Positions 25,442 through 33,706 of a stretch of 46,268 nucleotides of DNA are shown here, in pieces (position 1 is the stretch's first letter; every line of letters starts with the position of its first letter). This stretch comes from Phycisphaerae bacterium (GTDB lineage Bacteria; Planctomycetota; Phycisphaerae; Tepidisphaerales; Tepidisphaeraceae). The notes under the pieces were generated by a model. It saw only the letters and a list, made by a program, of their open reading frames with translations. It was not told the DNA's origin and did no database searches. The stretch lies in NCBI GenBank assembly GCA_026004655.1, contig BPJO01000022.1, positions 1 through 46,268 of the forward strand, given 5' to 3'. Made by a program: the position numbers and the translations under genes.

Positions 25442-26446
25442 TCATTGGATCAGCGGGGCGAGTGATTGACCGTACCATTCACAGGTGAGCTTTAGACCGG
25501 TTTCAAAATCGACAATCGGTTCATAGCCCAGCACCCGGCGTGCTTTGGTCAGGTCTGCCAAGGAATGAGGCACGTCTCCCGGTCGGGGAGGTGCAAACTC
25601 CGGACGAAGGTCTGTTCGACCAAAATGTCCCAGCATCGCCTCGGCCAGTTGCAGGACCGTATAGCGTTTGCCCACACCGACATTGACCACATCCCCGTTC
25701 AACCGTCCCGAAGCTCGTGCTGCTAGGAGATTGGCATGAACGGCGTTGTGGACGAAGGTGAAATCCCGACTGGCAGATCCGTCCCCGGTGATCCGTGGTG
25801 GCTGACCCGACAAGATCATTTTGCTAAAAGCAGCAATCACCCCAGAATACGGACTATGCGGGTTCTGGCGCGGGCCGAAAATGTTGAAATATCGTAGAGA
25901 AATGGTGTCGAGGTTGTAGCACGATGCGTAAGCGCTGACATAGCATTCCCCAATGAGTTTTGCAGCGGCGTACGGACTTTTCGGGCGATCGGGCATCGTT
26001 TCGATTTTTGGCAACTCCGGCGCGTCACCGTAGGCACTGGAAGAAGCTGAGTAGATCACGCGTCGTGTTCCCAGTTTTCGACAGGCTTCCAGGATGTTTA
26101 ACGTACCCGTACCGTTGACTTCGTGATACGCCCGGGGATTCAGTACGCTTTGCGGGACTGACACCAGGGCTGCGAGGTGAAAGACGATTTCGCGGTCCTG
26201 TATCGCCGATTCGACTATGGCGGGGTCCAAAATGCTTCCCCGGACGAGCGTTGCCCCTCGGACCAGATTAGATGGGTTGCCGGCACTGAGGTCATCAAGA
26301 ACCTTGACGTCGGCGCCGAGTCGTATGAGTGCTTCGACCAAATGAGATCCGATAAAACCCGCCCCTCCGGTGACCAAAACCGGTTTGTTCTCCAACGCAT
26401 GGCCATGAAGTGATCTCCAGTCAGTCGTGTGTGTCATCTGGTCCAT
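25442..26446 (-). CDS. NAD-dependent nucleotide-sugar epimerase (UDP-glucose/GlcNAc 4-epimerase-like)
   Basis: The 334-residue short-chain dehydrogenase has the Rossmann motif TGGAGFIGSH (about 27-36) and the catalytic YxxxK as SPYAAAKLIGE (about 160-170), preceded by SASSSAYG. SLRYFNIFGPRQNPHSPYSG is typical of WbpP/Gne-like UDP-N-acetylglucosamine or UDP-glucose 4-epimerases. It would supply a sugar nucleotide for surface polysaccharide. It is divergent from the MBOAT O-acyltransferase gene; their promoters overlap. The start is ATG 26446 (or 26437) with AAGG upstream. The exact sugar cannot be assigned. Confidence 0.88.
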   Translation of the reverse strand: MDQMTHTTDWRSLHGHALENKPVLVTGGAGFIGSHLVEALIRLGADVKVLDDLSAGNPSNLVRGATLVRGSILDPAIVESAIQDREIVFHLAALVSVPQSVLNPRAYHEVNGTGTLNILEACRKLGTRRVIYSASSSAYGDAPELPKIETMPDRPKSPYAAAKLIGECYVSAYASCYNLDTISLRYFNIFGPRQNPHSPYSGVIAAFSKMILSGQPPRITGDGSASRDFTFVHNAVHANLLAARASGRLNGDVVNVGVGKRYTVLQLAEAMLGHFGRTDLRPEFAPPRPGDVPHSLADLTKARRVLGYEPIVDFETGLKLTCEWYGQSLAPLIQ

Positions 26447-26464
26447 GAAACTACCTTGATTCGC

Positions 26465-26515
26465 TTTCTAAACCAACACCCCTTTTTGACAAGCACGATG
26501 AGCATGGGTTAGTGT
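26465..26515. promoter_or_regulatory. Overlapping divergent promoters sharing -35 bases
   Basis: On the plus strand TTGACA (26486-26491) is 18 bp from TAGTGT (26510-26515), leading into the MBOAT gene. On the minus strand TTGTCA (26487-26492) is 16 bp from TAGAAA (26465-26470), leading into the epimerase. The two -35 elements use the same bases, so the genes may compete for polymerase or share a regulator. The -10 elements are only partial matches. Confidence 0.4.
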
Positions 26516-26527
26516 TCGCGACGTTCC

Positions 26528-27982
26528 ATGCTGTTCAACAGTATATTGTTTTTGGTGTTTTTCGCAGTTGTTTTTGGGCTGGTCGCTGCACTGCGAAACA
26601 ATGTGAACGGGCGCAACGCCTTTTTGCTCGTGGCCGGATGGGTATTTTATGGCGCCTGGGATTGGCGGTTTCTGTTTTTACTCATCGGAACAGCCACACT
26701 CGACTATTGCATTGCCCGTGCGATCGATGCAACGCCTCATACCTGTTCCGGACGACGTCGGTTACTCGTGAGTCTGTCCATCACGGTCAACCTCGGAGTG
26801 CTCGGTTTTTTCAAATACTGCAACTTTTTCATCGATTCATTTGTCCGATTGGGTCAATGGTTGGGGGTGGATGTCTCGGTTCCAAGCTTGCAGGTGATTC
26901 TTCCGGTAGGAATCAGCTTTTACACTTTTCAGTCGATCGCTTACGTGATAGACGTGTACCGGGGACACCTTCCTGCCGAACGCAACTGGATGCATTACAA
27001 CACGTTTATCGGGTTTTTCCCACAACTGGTGGCAGGTCCGATCGAACGGGCGACACACCTTTTGCCCCAGATCAAAGCTCCGAATGTCATGACCTGGGAC
27101 CATTTTGCCAGCGGGTTCTGTCTGGCAAGTTTGGGGATGTTCAAAAAAGTGGTCTTGGCTGACAACATTGCAAAAGTTGCCGACACGGTTTTTGGTTCAC
27201 AAACTTACCCCTCTTCGGTGACCCCGTTGTGGTGGAACACCCTGATCGGTGTGTACGCCTTTGCCCTTCAAATTTACTGCGACTTCAGCGCTTACAGCGA
27301 CATCGCTCGGGGGACTGCCCGTATGATGGGTTTTGACCTGATGCGGAACTTCGATCTTCCCTATTTTGCCACCAACCCTAGCGACTTCTGGCGTCGATGG
27401 CATATTTCTCTGTCGACCTGGCTGAGGGATTACCTGTACATCCCTCTCGGTGGGAACCGGGGCACGATTCTCCAAACCTATCGGAATCTGTTTTTGACCA
27501 TGCTCCTGGGTGGGTTGTGGCACGGGGCGACCTGGCTTTTTGTCATTTGGGGGGCCTATCATGGAACGCTTCTGTGCCTGCATCGTGCCGTCAAACCCTT
27601 TCTAGACAGGCACTTGCGATTCCGATCGGGGTGGACCAATCGGGTCGTCAAGGTCTTGTCGATCGTGTTGTTTTTTCAACTGACCTGTATCGGATGGTTT
27701 TTCTTCCGGGGAAATAGTCTAGACAACATGTTCCGTCTGCTCGGATTCCCCTCAACCGATTTGCCGGTCATTAACGTGTTGACCCCGGGACAATTCGCCG
27801 GATTTTGCGTGATCGGGGTTGTTTTACTGACGGCTCAGTTGGTCAAGTATTACATGAACGACCCGGAACCGATGTTGCGGATTCATCCGCTGGTCCGATC
27901 GTTGGTTTACGCAGCGATCATCCTGGGCATATTGATTTTTGGAGAGTTCGGTGGTGGTGACTTCATCTACTTCCAGTTCTGA
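26528..27982 (+). CDS. MBOAT-family O-acyltransferase (AlgI-like)
   Basis: The 484-residue integral membrane protein has about ten hydrophobic segments. It carries MBOAT signatures: ILPVGISFYTFQSIAYVIDVYRG (about 120-142), AGPIERATHLLPQ, QIYCDFSAYSDIARG, PSDFWRRWHISLSTWLRDYLYIPLGGNRG and the active-site histidine His332 in GGLWHGATW. AlgI-like proteins transfer acetyl groups across the inner membrane to modify exopolysaccharide, working with a periplasmic SGNH protein. The next gene is exactly such a partner. The start ATG 26528 has no ribosome binding site and lies 12 bases after the -10. It is divergent from the epimerase. Confidence 0.93.
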   Translation: MLFNSILFLVFFAVVFGLVAALRNNVNGRNAFLLVAGWVFYGAWDWRFLFLLIGTATLDYCIARAIDATPHTCSGRRRLLVSLSITVNLGVLGFFKYCNFFIDSFVRLGQWLGVDVSVPSLQVILPVGISFYTFQSIAYVIDVYRGHLPAERNWMHYNTFIGFFPQLVAGPIERATHLLPQIKAPNVMTWDHFASGFCLASLGMFKKVVLADNIAKVADTVFGSQTYPSSVTPLWWNTLIGVYAFALQIYCDFSAYSDIARGTARMMGFDLMRNFDLPYFATNPSDFWRRWHISLSTWLRDYLYIPLGGNRGTILQTYRNLFLTMLLGGLWHGATWLFVIWGAYHGTLLCLHRAVKPFLDRHLRFRSGWTNRVVKVLSIVLFFQLTCIGWFFFRGNSLDNMFRLLGFPSTDLPVINVLTPGQFAGFCVIGVVLLTAQLVKYYMNDPEPMLRIHPLVRSLVYAAIILGILIFGEFGGGDFIYFQF

Positions 27983-29141
27983 GATGCCCCGGACAGGTCG
28001 TTTCCCTTGGGCTTTTTTGGTAGCGATCCTGATCGTTATCGTCGTCGAACTGTTTTTGCGAACACGCGATCGTCAGAATCTCATAGCTTATCCCGAACTC
28101 GGCGTGGGCGGCGACCAGACGGTTACTTATTACGCCGTTAGGGAATACATCGAACTCGGATCCGAAGGGGATGTGGTCCTGGTCGGATCGAGTCAGATGA
28201 GAGAAGGGGTGGTCATGCCCCGACTGATCCAGCGGGTCAATCGGGAACTAGGTCGTCCGGTACGGATTCGCAATTACGCGACCCGCGGCGCACGCGCGGA
28301 CGTCATGGAGGCTGTGGTGAAAACGATTCTGGAGCAGCCCTGGAAACCGAGCCTGATGATCATCGGGCTATCAGTACGGGATTTGCGAACACAAGTCCTT
28401 GATCTGCCTAGGCTTGCGATTTTTTGGCGTCTTTCCGACTGGTGGCAGGCGTTTCGAGAGATCGGTTCGCCGGTCACGACCGTGCTCCCGATCGTCATTC
28501 GCAATGAAGTTTCGAGAATCAGTTACACCCTTCGATATCGAGATCAGCTGGCCATCGACCTGTCCAAACCCCTGGCCCGTTGGTTCGGGTATTCGGTTGC
28601 CCGTGAACCGAATCCGATTATCGGGCAGATGTCCTGGCAGCATGTAGGGAGACGGGGGTTGCGGGATTTGGTCGAACCCCGAATTTCTCCCCGTCGGATG
28701 TTGATCATGGCCAGACAAAGTTATGCCTACGAAGAGGGTCCCAAACCCAGTGAACCCCAGACCCGTCGGTTGCAATCTCTGATCCGACGAATCGAAACAT
28801 CGCATGTCCCTGCTTTGATCGTCGAAATGCCCGTGGCTGACTATCTCCAAAAGGATCTGTCCGCCCGGAAGCTACCACAGGAGTTTCAACGATCGGTTCG
28901 GAGCCTGGTCAACGGGACTTCCATCCGGTTTATCCCGGTTTCGGAGCAACCTTTCCAACCCGATCGAACTCATTTTGTGGATCTTCAACACTTGAATCTT
29001 CCCGGAGCCGAACGGTTCAGCGATTATCTGGCCGAGCTGATCGTGCAGCATCTTTCCGATGATCACGCACAATCCAGCCCCCACCCGTTCATCACGCATT
29101 CGTTTTATTCTCCGGAGATGTCGGATTCGAAAAAACCTTGA
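27954..29141 (+). CDS. AlgJ/AlgX/DltD-like SGNH-fold O-acetylation protein
   Basis: This membrane-anchored protein of about 395 residues overlaps the end of the MBOAT gene. GGAGAG at 27941-27946 fits GTG 27954 best; GTG 27957, TTG 27939 and ATG 27984 are alternatives. A signal-anchor (WAFLVAILIVIVVELFL) is followed by VVLVGSSQMREG, the block I serine motif of SGNH proteins (Ser at about residue 79), and ends with DLQHLNLPGAERF, the Asp-x-x-His block. It should receive acetyl groups from the MBOAT partner and pass them to a polysaccharide. Its 3' end overlaps the 3' end of the convergent LysR gene by 37 bp. Confidence 0.8.
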   Translation: MVTSSTSSSEMPRTGRFPWAFLVAILIVIVVELFLRTRDRQNLIAYPELGVGGDQTVTYYAVREYIELGSEGDVVLVGSSQMREGVVMPRLIQRVNRELGRPVRIRNYATRGARADVMEAVVKTILEQPWKPSLMIIGLSVRDLRTQVLDLPRLAIFWRLSDWWQAFREIGSPVTTVLPIVIRNEVSRISYTLRYRDQLAIDLSKPLARWFGYSVAREPNPIIGQMSWQHVGRRGLRDLVEPRISPRRMLIMARQSYAYEEGPKPSEPQTRRLQSLIRRIETSHVPALIVEMPVADYLQKDLSARKLPQEFQRSVRSLVNGTSIRFIPVSEQPFQPDRTHFVDLQHLNLPGAERFSDYLAELIVQHLSDDHAQSSPHPFITHSFYSPEMSDSKKP

Positions 29142-30034
29142 ACCCACCCCTGTTTTGCCTTGTTGATCAGCGAATGAATTACCGGGTCCTGGAGTTTGCG
29201 CTCAGAGGCAATCGCGTACAGTTTGACCGAAGAAGCCCGAACTTCTCCCACGACCTTCAAACCGTACCGCTGGCAGACGCTTGGCGCGATCAGGTTGTGG
29301 ACAACCAGGCAGCTATCAGTCAGCGGACCCAGCCGACCCACAAGATCCGAGTCATCGACCTCCGCTAGGATGTTCGGACGAATCCCTTCGGATTCAAACC
29401 ACCGTCGGACCGCGTGATGCAACGACGTCTCCGGAGCCGGAAGCAGGATGGACACCCCATCCAACGACGTGGGATATCGTGGTAACAACCGTTTGGCCAG
29501 CCCCGGAGGGGCTAACAGGCTGACCCCGCACTCCCCGATCAGTTGGCTGACGGTTCGAGATCTGCTAGAACGGTAAGCAAGCTGGTCCGCCAACACCAGA
29601 TCGATCTGGTGACGATCCAGTTCTTCCAGCAGATCGCCGACCGAAGACGTTCGAAGTCTCAACCGAACAGGAGGGTGTGTGGTCCAGATTGTCTGGACCA
29701 GTCGGCTGACGATTTCCTGCGGGATTCCGACAGAAACACCAAGGACCAGTTCGATCCCCTGGTCCAGCGATTGGCGGTTTAAAGCAGAAACCAGTTCCCT
29801 TCCCAAGGCGAAAATTCCGTCGGCATACCGCATGACCAGTTTCCCCGATTCGGTAAGGGTCAAGGATCGCCCGGTTTTTTCGAACAGTTTTACTCCTAAC
29901 TGATTTTCAAGTTTTCGGATCTGGGTGCTGAGAGTGGGAGGCGAGAGCATCAATTCCTGGGAGGCTCGATGAAGACTCCCGAGTCGGGCGACCGTCCAAA
30001 AGTATAACAGGTGATGGTAATTTGGCCAATCCAT
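29105..30034 (-). CDS. LysR-family regulator, NhaR-like
   Basis: The 309-residue regulator has an N-terminal winged helix-turn-helix (about 5-65: NYHHLLYFWTVARLGSLHRAS, LSTQIRKLENQLGVKLFEK) and a two-lobe effector domain at about 95-300. The opening NYHHLLYFW and the wording RYADGIFALGREL resemble NhaR, a regulator of sodium/proton antiport and of biofilm polysaccharide in other bacteria. It is divergent from the DUF4914 gene, with a perfect palindrome between them 11 bp from its own start codon, so control of DUF4914 and autoregulation are likely. The CHX-type antiporter at 36486 is another possible target; no direct evidence shows this. Confidence 0.9.
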   Translation of the reverse strand: MDWPNYHHLLYFWTVARLGSLHRASQELMLSPPTLSTQIRKLENQLGVKLFEKTGRSLTLTESGKLVMRYADGIFALGRELVSALNRQSLDQGIELVLGVSVGIPQEIVSRLVQTIWTTHPPVRLRLRTSSVGDLLEELDRHQIDLVLADQLAYRSSRSRTVSQLIGECGVSLLAPPGLAKRLLPRYPTSLDGVSILLPAPETSLHHAVRRWFESEGIRPNILAEVDDSDLVGRLGPLTDSCLVVHNLIAPSVCQRYGLKVVGEVRASSVKLYAIASERKLQDPVIHSLINKAKQGWVQGFFESDISGE

Positions 30035-30044
30035 TCGATCTTAA

Positions 30045-30058
30045 ATGATTTCAATCAT
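30045..30058. promoter_or_regulatory. Perfect palindrome, likely LysR-type operator
   Basis: ATGATT-TC-AATCAT is a perfect 6-2-6 palindrome in the 134-bp AT-rich gap between the LysR gene and the DUF4914 gene. It contains the T-N11-A outline (positions 30046 and 30058 region) expected of LysR-family sites and lies 11 bp upstream of the LysR start codon. Confidence 0.55.
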
Positions 30059-30168
30059 TCTATCACTTTGAAAAAATAAAACTATCTAGGCAAAAGTTTC
30101 TAATTTATTTTGGATTAAAAAGTCCTATTTTGTCCTCTGTCGAAACGGTTTTTCAAAAGGACTTAATT

Positions 30169-32082
30169 ATGGTAACAGCCCCTCATAATCACAGCCCGTT
30201 GGGTTTTGAAGTTCCTCTGGTCGTTCAAGACATTCTCCAGTTCTGTCCAAAATACATCGTGGCCAAGCATGTTTCGGAGTTGCTCGACCTCGCGACCCGC
30301 GATGCCGACGACAAAGGGTGGCATGAGGTCGCGTATGAAGTCCCGGGGAAGGGTCGGGTGGTCGAAGCCCGTGCCTGTCGGGTTAACAACGGGATCGCTG
30401 CCAATTATCTCGAACCGTATATGCGTCGTCGTGATCCGGATTGCATGGTCATCGGCGATGAAGGTCAGACCAACAAACCCCGGTTCCGCGATCGGTTCGG
30501 GTATTCATTCGAATCATTGCGCCAACAAACGTTCGACTGGCTAAAGACACAGGAACTAGCGTTGTTCCCGTTCATCGCCGGTGCTGCCGGGAAAGGGACC
30601 GATGCCCTGGTCATCGCCCCGTCCAATGCCGGGTTCTTTGCTTTCGGGTTGGCGCTGTTGCAGGGCATTTTATCCCCGGAGCAGATTCCGGACGACTTTT
30701 TCCCCAAAGCGGTGATCTACGTCGCTCCACCATTTCGTCATACCCATTTTGACGGCAAACAGGTGGTGGTTCACAACCGTCTGGAGGGAATGCACGAGCT
30801 GTTCAGTTATAACCTGTACCCCGGTCCGAGTGCCAAAAAAGGGGTTTACGGAGTGTTGCTGAACCTGGGAGAACAACAACATTGGTTAACGGCTCACTGT
30901 TCCACCGTGCGTGTGGTCACCCCGTATGACAACCGGATTACGATCATGCACGAAGGGGCCAGCGGCGGGGGGAAAAGTGAAATGCTCGAACACGCCCATC
31001 GGGAAAGAGATGGACGGTTGCTCGTGGGTACAAATCTCGTCACCGGGGATGCACGATACATCACCTTACCCCGGGGATGTGAACTGCATCCGGTGACGGA
31101 CGATATGGCGTTGTGCCACCCGTCGTTGCAAAAAGGGGACGGACGGTTGACGTTGATGGACGCCGAGGATGCCTGGTTCGTGAGGATCAATCATATTACC
31201 CGTTACGGTGTGGACCCGCATCTGGAGGAAATCACCATCCACGCCAAGGAACCGTTATTGTTCTTGAACATCCAAGCCCAACCTCAGAGCACTGCCCTGA
31301 TCTGGGAACATATTGAGGATGCACCGGGCGTACGATGTCCCAACCCACGGGTCATCATCCCCCGAAGGATCGTTCCCGACGTGGTGAACGGACCGGTGAC
31401 GGTGGATATTCGTTCGTTCGGGGTACGCACACCACCTTGCACCAGAGACAAACCCAGTTACGGAATTTTGGGCCTGTTCCATGTTCTTCCCCCTGCTTTG
31501 GCGTGGTTGTGGCGGTTGGTCGCACCCCGAGGACATGCCAATCCCAGCATCGTAGACAAGGAGGGAATGAGCAGTGAAGGGGTCGGTTCATACTGGCCTT
31601 TCGCGACCGGTCGACGGGTGGATCAGGCCAATCTGCTCCTGGAACAGATCGTGCAAACTCCCCGGACCCGATACATCGTCTGCCCGAACCAGCACGTCGG
31701 TGCCTGGCAGGTCGGGTTTATGCCCCAATGGCTGGCTCGGGAATACCTCGCCCGACGCGGGCATGTGACGTTTACACCCAACCAGATCGAACCGGCCCGA
31801 TGTCCGCTTTTGGGATATGCACTCAAATCTCTCCTGATCGAAGGACAGACGATCGGGAACTGGTTTTTGAGAGTAGACCGTCAACCCGAAGTCGGTCCCG
31901 AAGCCTATGACGTCGGGGCAAAGATTCTGACCGATTTCTTCCACCAACAACTGAACAAGTTTGACGTAGATGATCTGGATCCTCTGGGACGCCGCATCAT
32001 CAATGCGTTCCGCGATAACGCGGGACTGGACGATTATCTGTCCCTGATTGCCGGCGACCCGATTCTGGTTTCGGACGATTAA
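30169..32082 (+). CDS. DUF4914-family protein with PEPCK-like P-loop
   Basis: The 637-residue soluble protein has the length and wording of DUF4914. A nucleotide-binding loop GASGGGKSEM is at about residues 263-272, resembling the kinase-1 loop of ATP-dependent phosphoenolpyruvate carboxykinases (GxSGxGKT), followed by HAHRER and YITLPRGCELHPVTDD. I see no complete phosphoenolpyruvate carboxykinase active site, and the family reaction is unknown to me. I chose ATG 30169 because AAAAGGA lies seven bases before it; an in-frame TTG at 30130 has no such site. It is divergently paired with the LysR regulator and convergent with the transaminase gene. A metabolic kinase or carboxykinase-like role is only a guess. 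Confidence 0.8.
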   Translation: MVTAPHNHSPLGFEVPLVVQDILQFCPKYIVAKHVSELLDLATRDADDKGWHEVAYEVPGKGRVVEARACRVNNGIAANYLEPYMRRRDPDCMVIGDEGQTNKPRFRDRFGYSFESLRQQTFDWLKTQELALFPFIAGAAGKGTDALVIAPSNAGFFAFGLALLQGILSPEQIPDDFFPKAVIYVAPPFRHTHFDGKQVVVHNRLEGMHELFSYNLYPGPSAKKGVYGVLLNLGEQQHWLTAHCSTVRVVTPYDNRITIMHEGASGGGKSEMLEHAHRERDGRLLVGTNLVTGDARYITLPRGCELHPVTDDMALCHPSLQKGDGRLTLMDAEDAWFVRINHITRYGVDPHLEEITIHAKEPLLFLNIQAQPQSTALIWEHIEDAPGVRCPNPRVIIPRRIVPDVVNGPVTVDIRSFGVRTPPCTRDKPSYGILGLFHVLPPALAWLWRLVAPRGHANPSIVDKEGMSSEGVGSYWPFATGRRVDQANLLLEQIVQTPRTRYIVCPNQHVGAWQVGFMPQWLAREYLARRGHVTFTPNQIEPARCPLLGYALKSLLIEGQTIGNWFLRVDRQPEVGPEAYDVGAKILTDFFHQQLNKFDVDDLDPLGRRIINAFRDNAGLDDYLSLIAGDPILVSDD

Positions 32083-32174
32083 AGCGCTTATGAACCGATC
32101 GATTGATTATGATCATTGATCCGTGCACGGAAGGTTGATGTCTCGTGAGCTTGCGATCGATCGGAGGTGTCTGT

Positions 32175-33500
32175 TTACTCCAGCGAAATTTTCTCGAGAC
32201 ATCGATCGAGTTTTTCCAGAAACAGATCGATTTCCCTTTGGGTCACACTCAAAGAAGGTCTCAACCGGATCGACTGGGGTCCTGCCGGGAGTAGGAACAG
32301 TTTTTCCTGATCCAAAGCGATATCCACGAGACGACGGATTCGGCCCTCGCCTCGAAGAGAAAAACCCTGGTAAAGTCCCCGTCCGCGAACGTTATGCAGC
32401 AGATTAGGATAACGGGATTGAAGTACGCTTAATCCGTGAAGCAGATGTCGGGTTTTCGGGGCGACCTTTTCAATCAGTTGTTCGGATCGAACGATTTTCC
32501 ATTCCTGGCAGAACCGGACCATGTCGGCCAAGCTCCCGCCCCAGGTGCTGTCCAGGACGCCACGATCGGACATCGTTTCGAGCATGTAGACGACGCCATT
32601 GGCAAACTTTTTACCGACCGCTAACGCTTGAGGGGGGTAAGGAAGGTCCAACTGATCGACCGCAAACACGTCCCCGAGCTGACCACCTGCGGTTTGGACC
32701 TCATCGAATGCCAGATAGACCCCGAACTGGTGTGCCAATTCGGAAAGTTGACGGAAAAATGACGCGGAGGCCACACGGTGACCTCCGGCGCTTTGGATCG
32801 GTTCGACAATGATCCCAACGACCTCATTACCGTAGGTTTCCAGACAGGACCGGATGGCGCTGAGGCTTTGTTCCAACCGGTGCTGGTTTTCCTGCTCGGG
32901 CGCGTCGGCGTCGGTCCAGGGAAAAGGGACCTGTAGATTCCCGGCCACCAGACCACGAAAGTCCTCGGTGATGATGGGGTCGTGGGATAGCTGGGTGACG
33001 TTGAGTGCGGCGATCGTGCGTCCGTGAAACGCGTTATCAAAATAAATGAATCGTTTGATCCCGCTGTCACTGCGTTTGAGCCGGCGCCTGTCATAGAGAT
33101 TGATCAGATATTTCATCATGTTCTCGACGGCTTCGGCGCCGCTGTTGACGGCATAGATCTCGAGCGTGGGAGACTGTCGCATGCAACGGGGTGCCAGCTG
33201 CATCAGGAGTCGATAATATTCCAGACACTCGGGGGTGAGAAAATCGGGGTTAGGCACTTTGTTGTTGGCAGCTGCTACGAGCCTTCGGACGTAGTCCGGT
33301 TCGTTGAGTCCGGGATGATTATGGGCAATCAGTTTAGAACCGTAATACCCTCCGAAATCCAGAATCTCTTCTCCCTCGATCGTCACTAGAAAGCTGCCGT
33401 GACCTTTGGAGAGATCCAAAACGAACGGTTGGGGATCCACCACGACATAACGCTGGAGCTCAGCAATCAGGGCTGCACTTTGGGGATAGGGTTCGGACAT
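32175..33500 (-). CDS. Class III aminotransferase, L-lysine 6-transaminase-like
   Basis: The 441-residue PLP enzyme matches L-lysine epsilon-aminotransferases better than other class III members: DLSKGHGSFLVTIEGEEILDF at the start, AVNSGAEAVENMMK, FHGRTIAALNVT, IVEPIQSAGG, FDEVQTAGG (about 265-273), the PLP lysine in AVGKKFANG (Lys297 or Lys298), STWGGSLADMVR and VRGRGLYQGFSLR. It would move the side-chain amino group of lysine to 2-oxoglutarate, giving a semialdehyde that cyclises. AGAGGA precedes the ATG. No lysine-catabolic partner is in the window, so the substrate is by similarity only. Its 3' end faces DUF4914. Confidence 0.85.
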   Translation of the reverse strand: MSEPYPQSAALIAELQRYVVVDPQPFVLDLSKGHGSFLVTIEGEEILDFGGYYGSKLIAHNHPGLNEPDYVRRLVAAANNKVPNPDFLTPECLEYYRLLMQLAPRCMRQSPTLEIYAVNSGAEAVENMMKYLINLYDRRRLKRSDSGIKRFIYFDNAFHGRTIAALNVTQLSHDPIITEDFRGLVAGNLQVPFPWTDADAPEQENQHRLEQSLSAIRSCLETYGNEVVGIIVEPIQSAGGHRVASASFFRQLSELAHQFGVYLAFDEVQTAGGQLGDVFAVDQLDLPYPPQALAVGKKFANGVVYMLETMSDRGVLDSTWGGSLADMVRFCQEWKIVRSEQLIEKVAPKTRHLLHGLSVLQSRYPNLLHNVRGRGLYQGFSLRGEGRIRRLVDIALDQEKLFLLPAGPQSIRLRPSLSVTQREIDLFLEKLDRCLEKISLE

Positions 33501-33706
33501 GTCCGATTCCTCTGTCGATTAAACGGCAAGATATTGTCCTGCAAATAATTATCCGAGCAATGTTTTGGGTCCGGATCGGAGAGAAAATGGGGTGCGTTCC
33601 CGGAAGACAGATCTGATCGGTGTGCGGAGTGAGGTGCTATTAGCCTGACAGATTTCGGAGATGCTTGTTCGTCGAAACACTTACCGGTAGCGGAAGGAGT
33701 TTTTTT

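Noticed and set aside
30130..30168. TTG start for the DUF4914 gene
   Set aside because: ATG 30169 has AAAAGGA at the right distance, the TTG has none.
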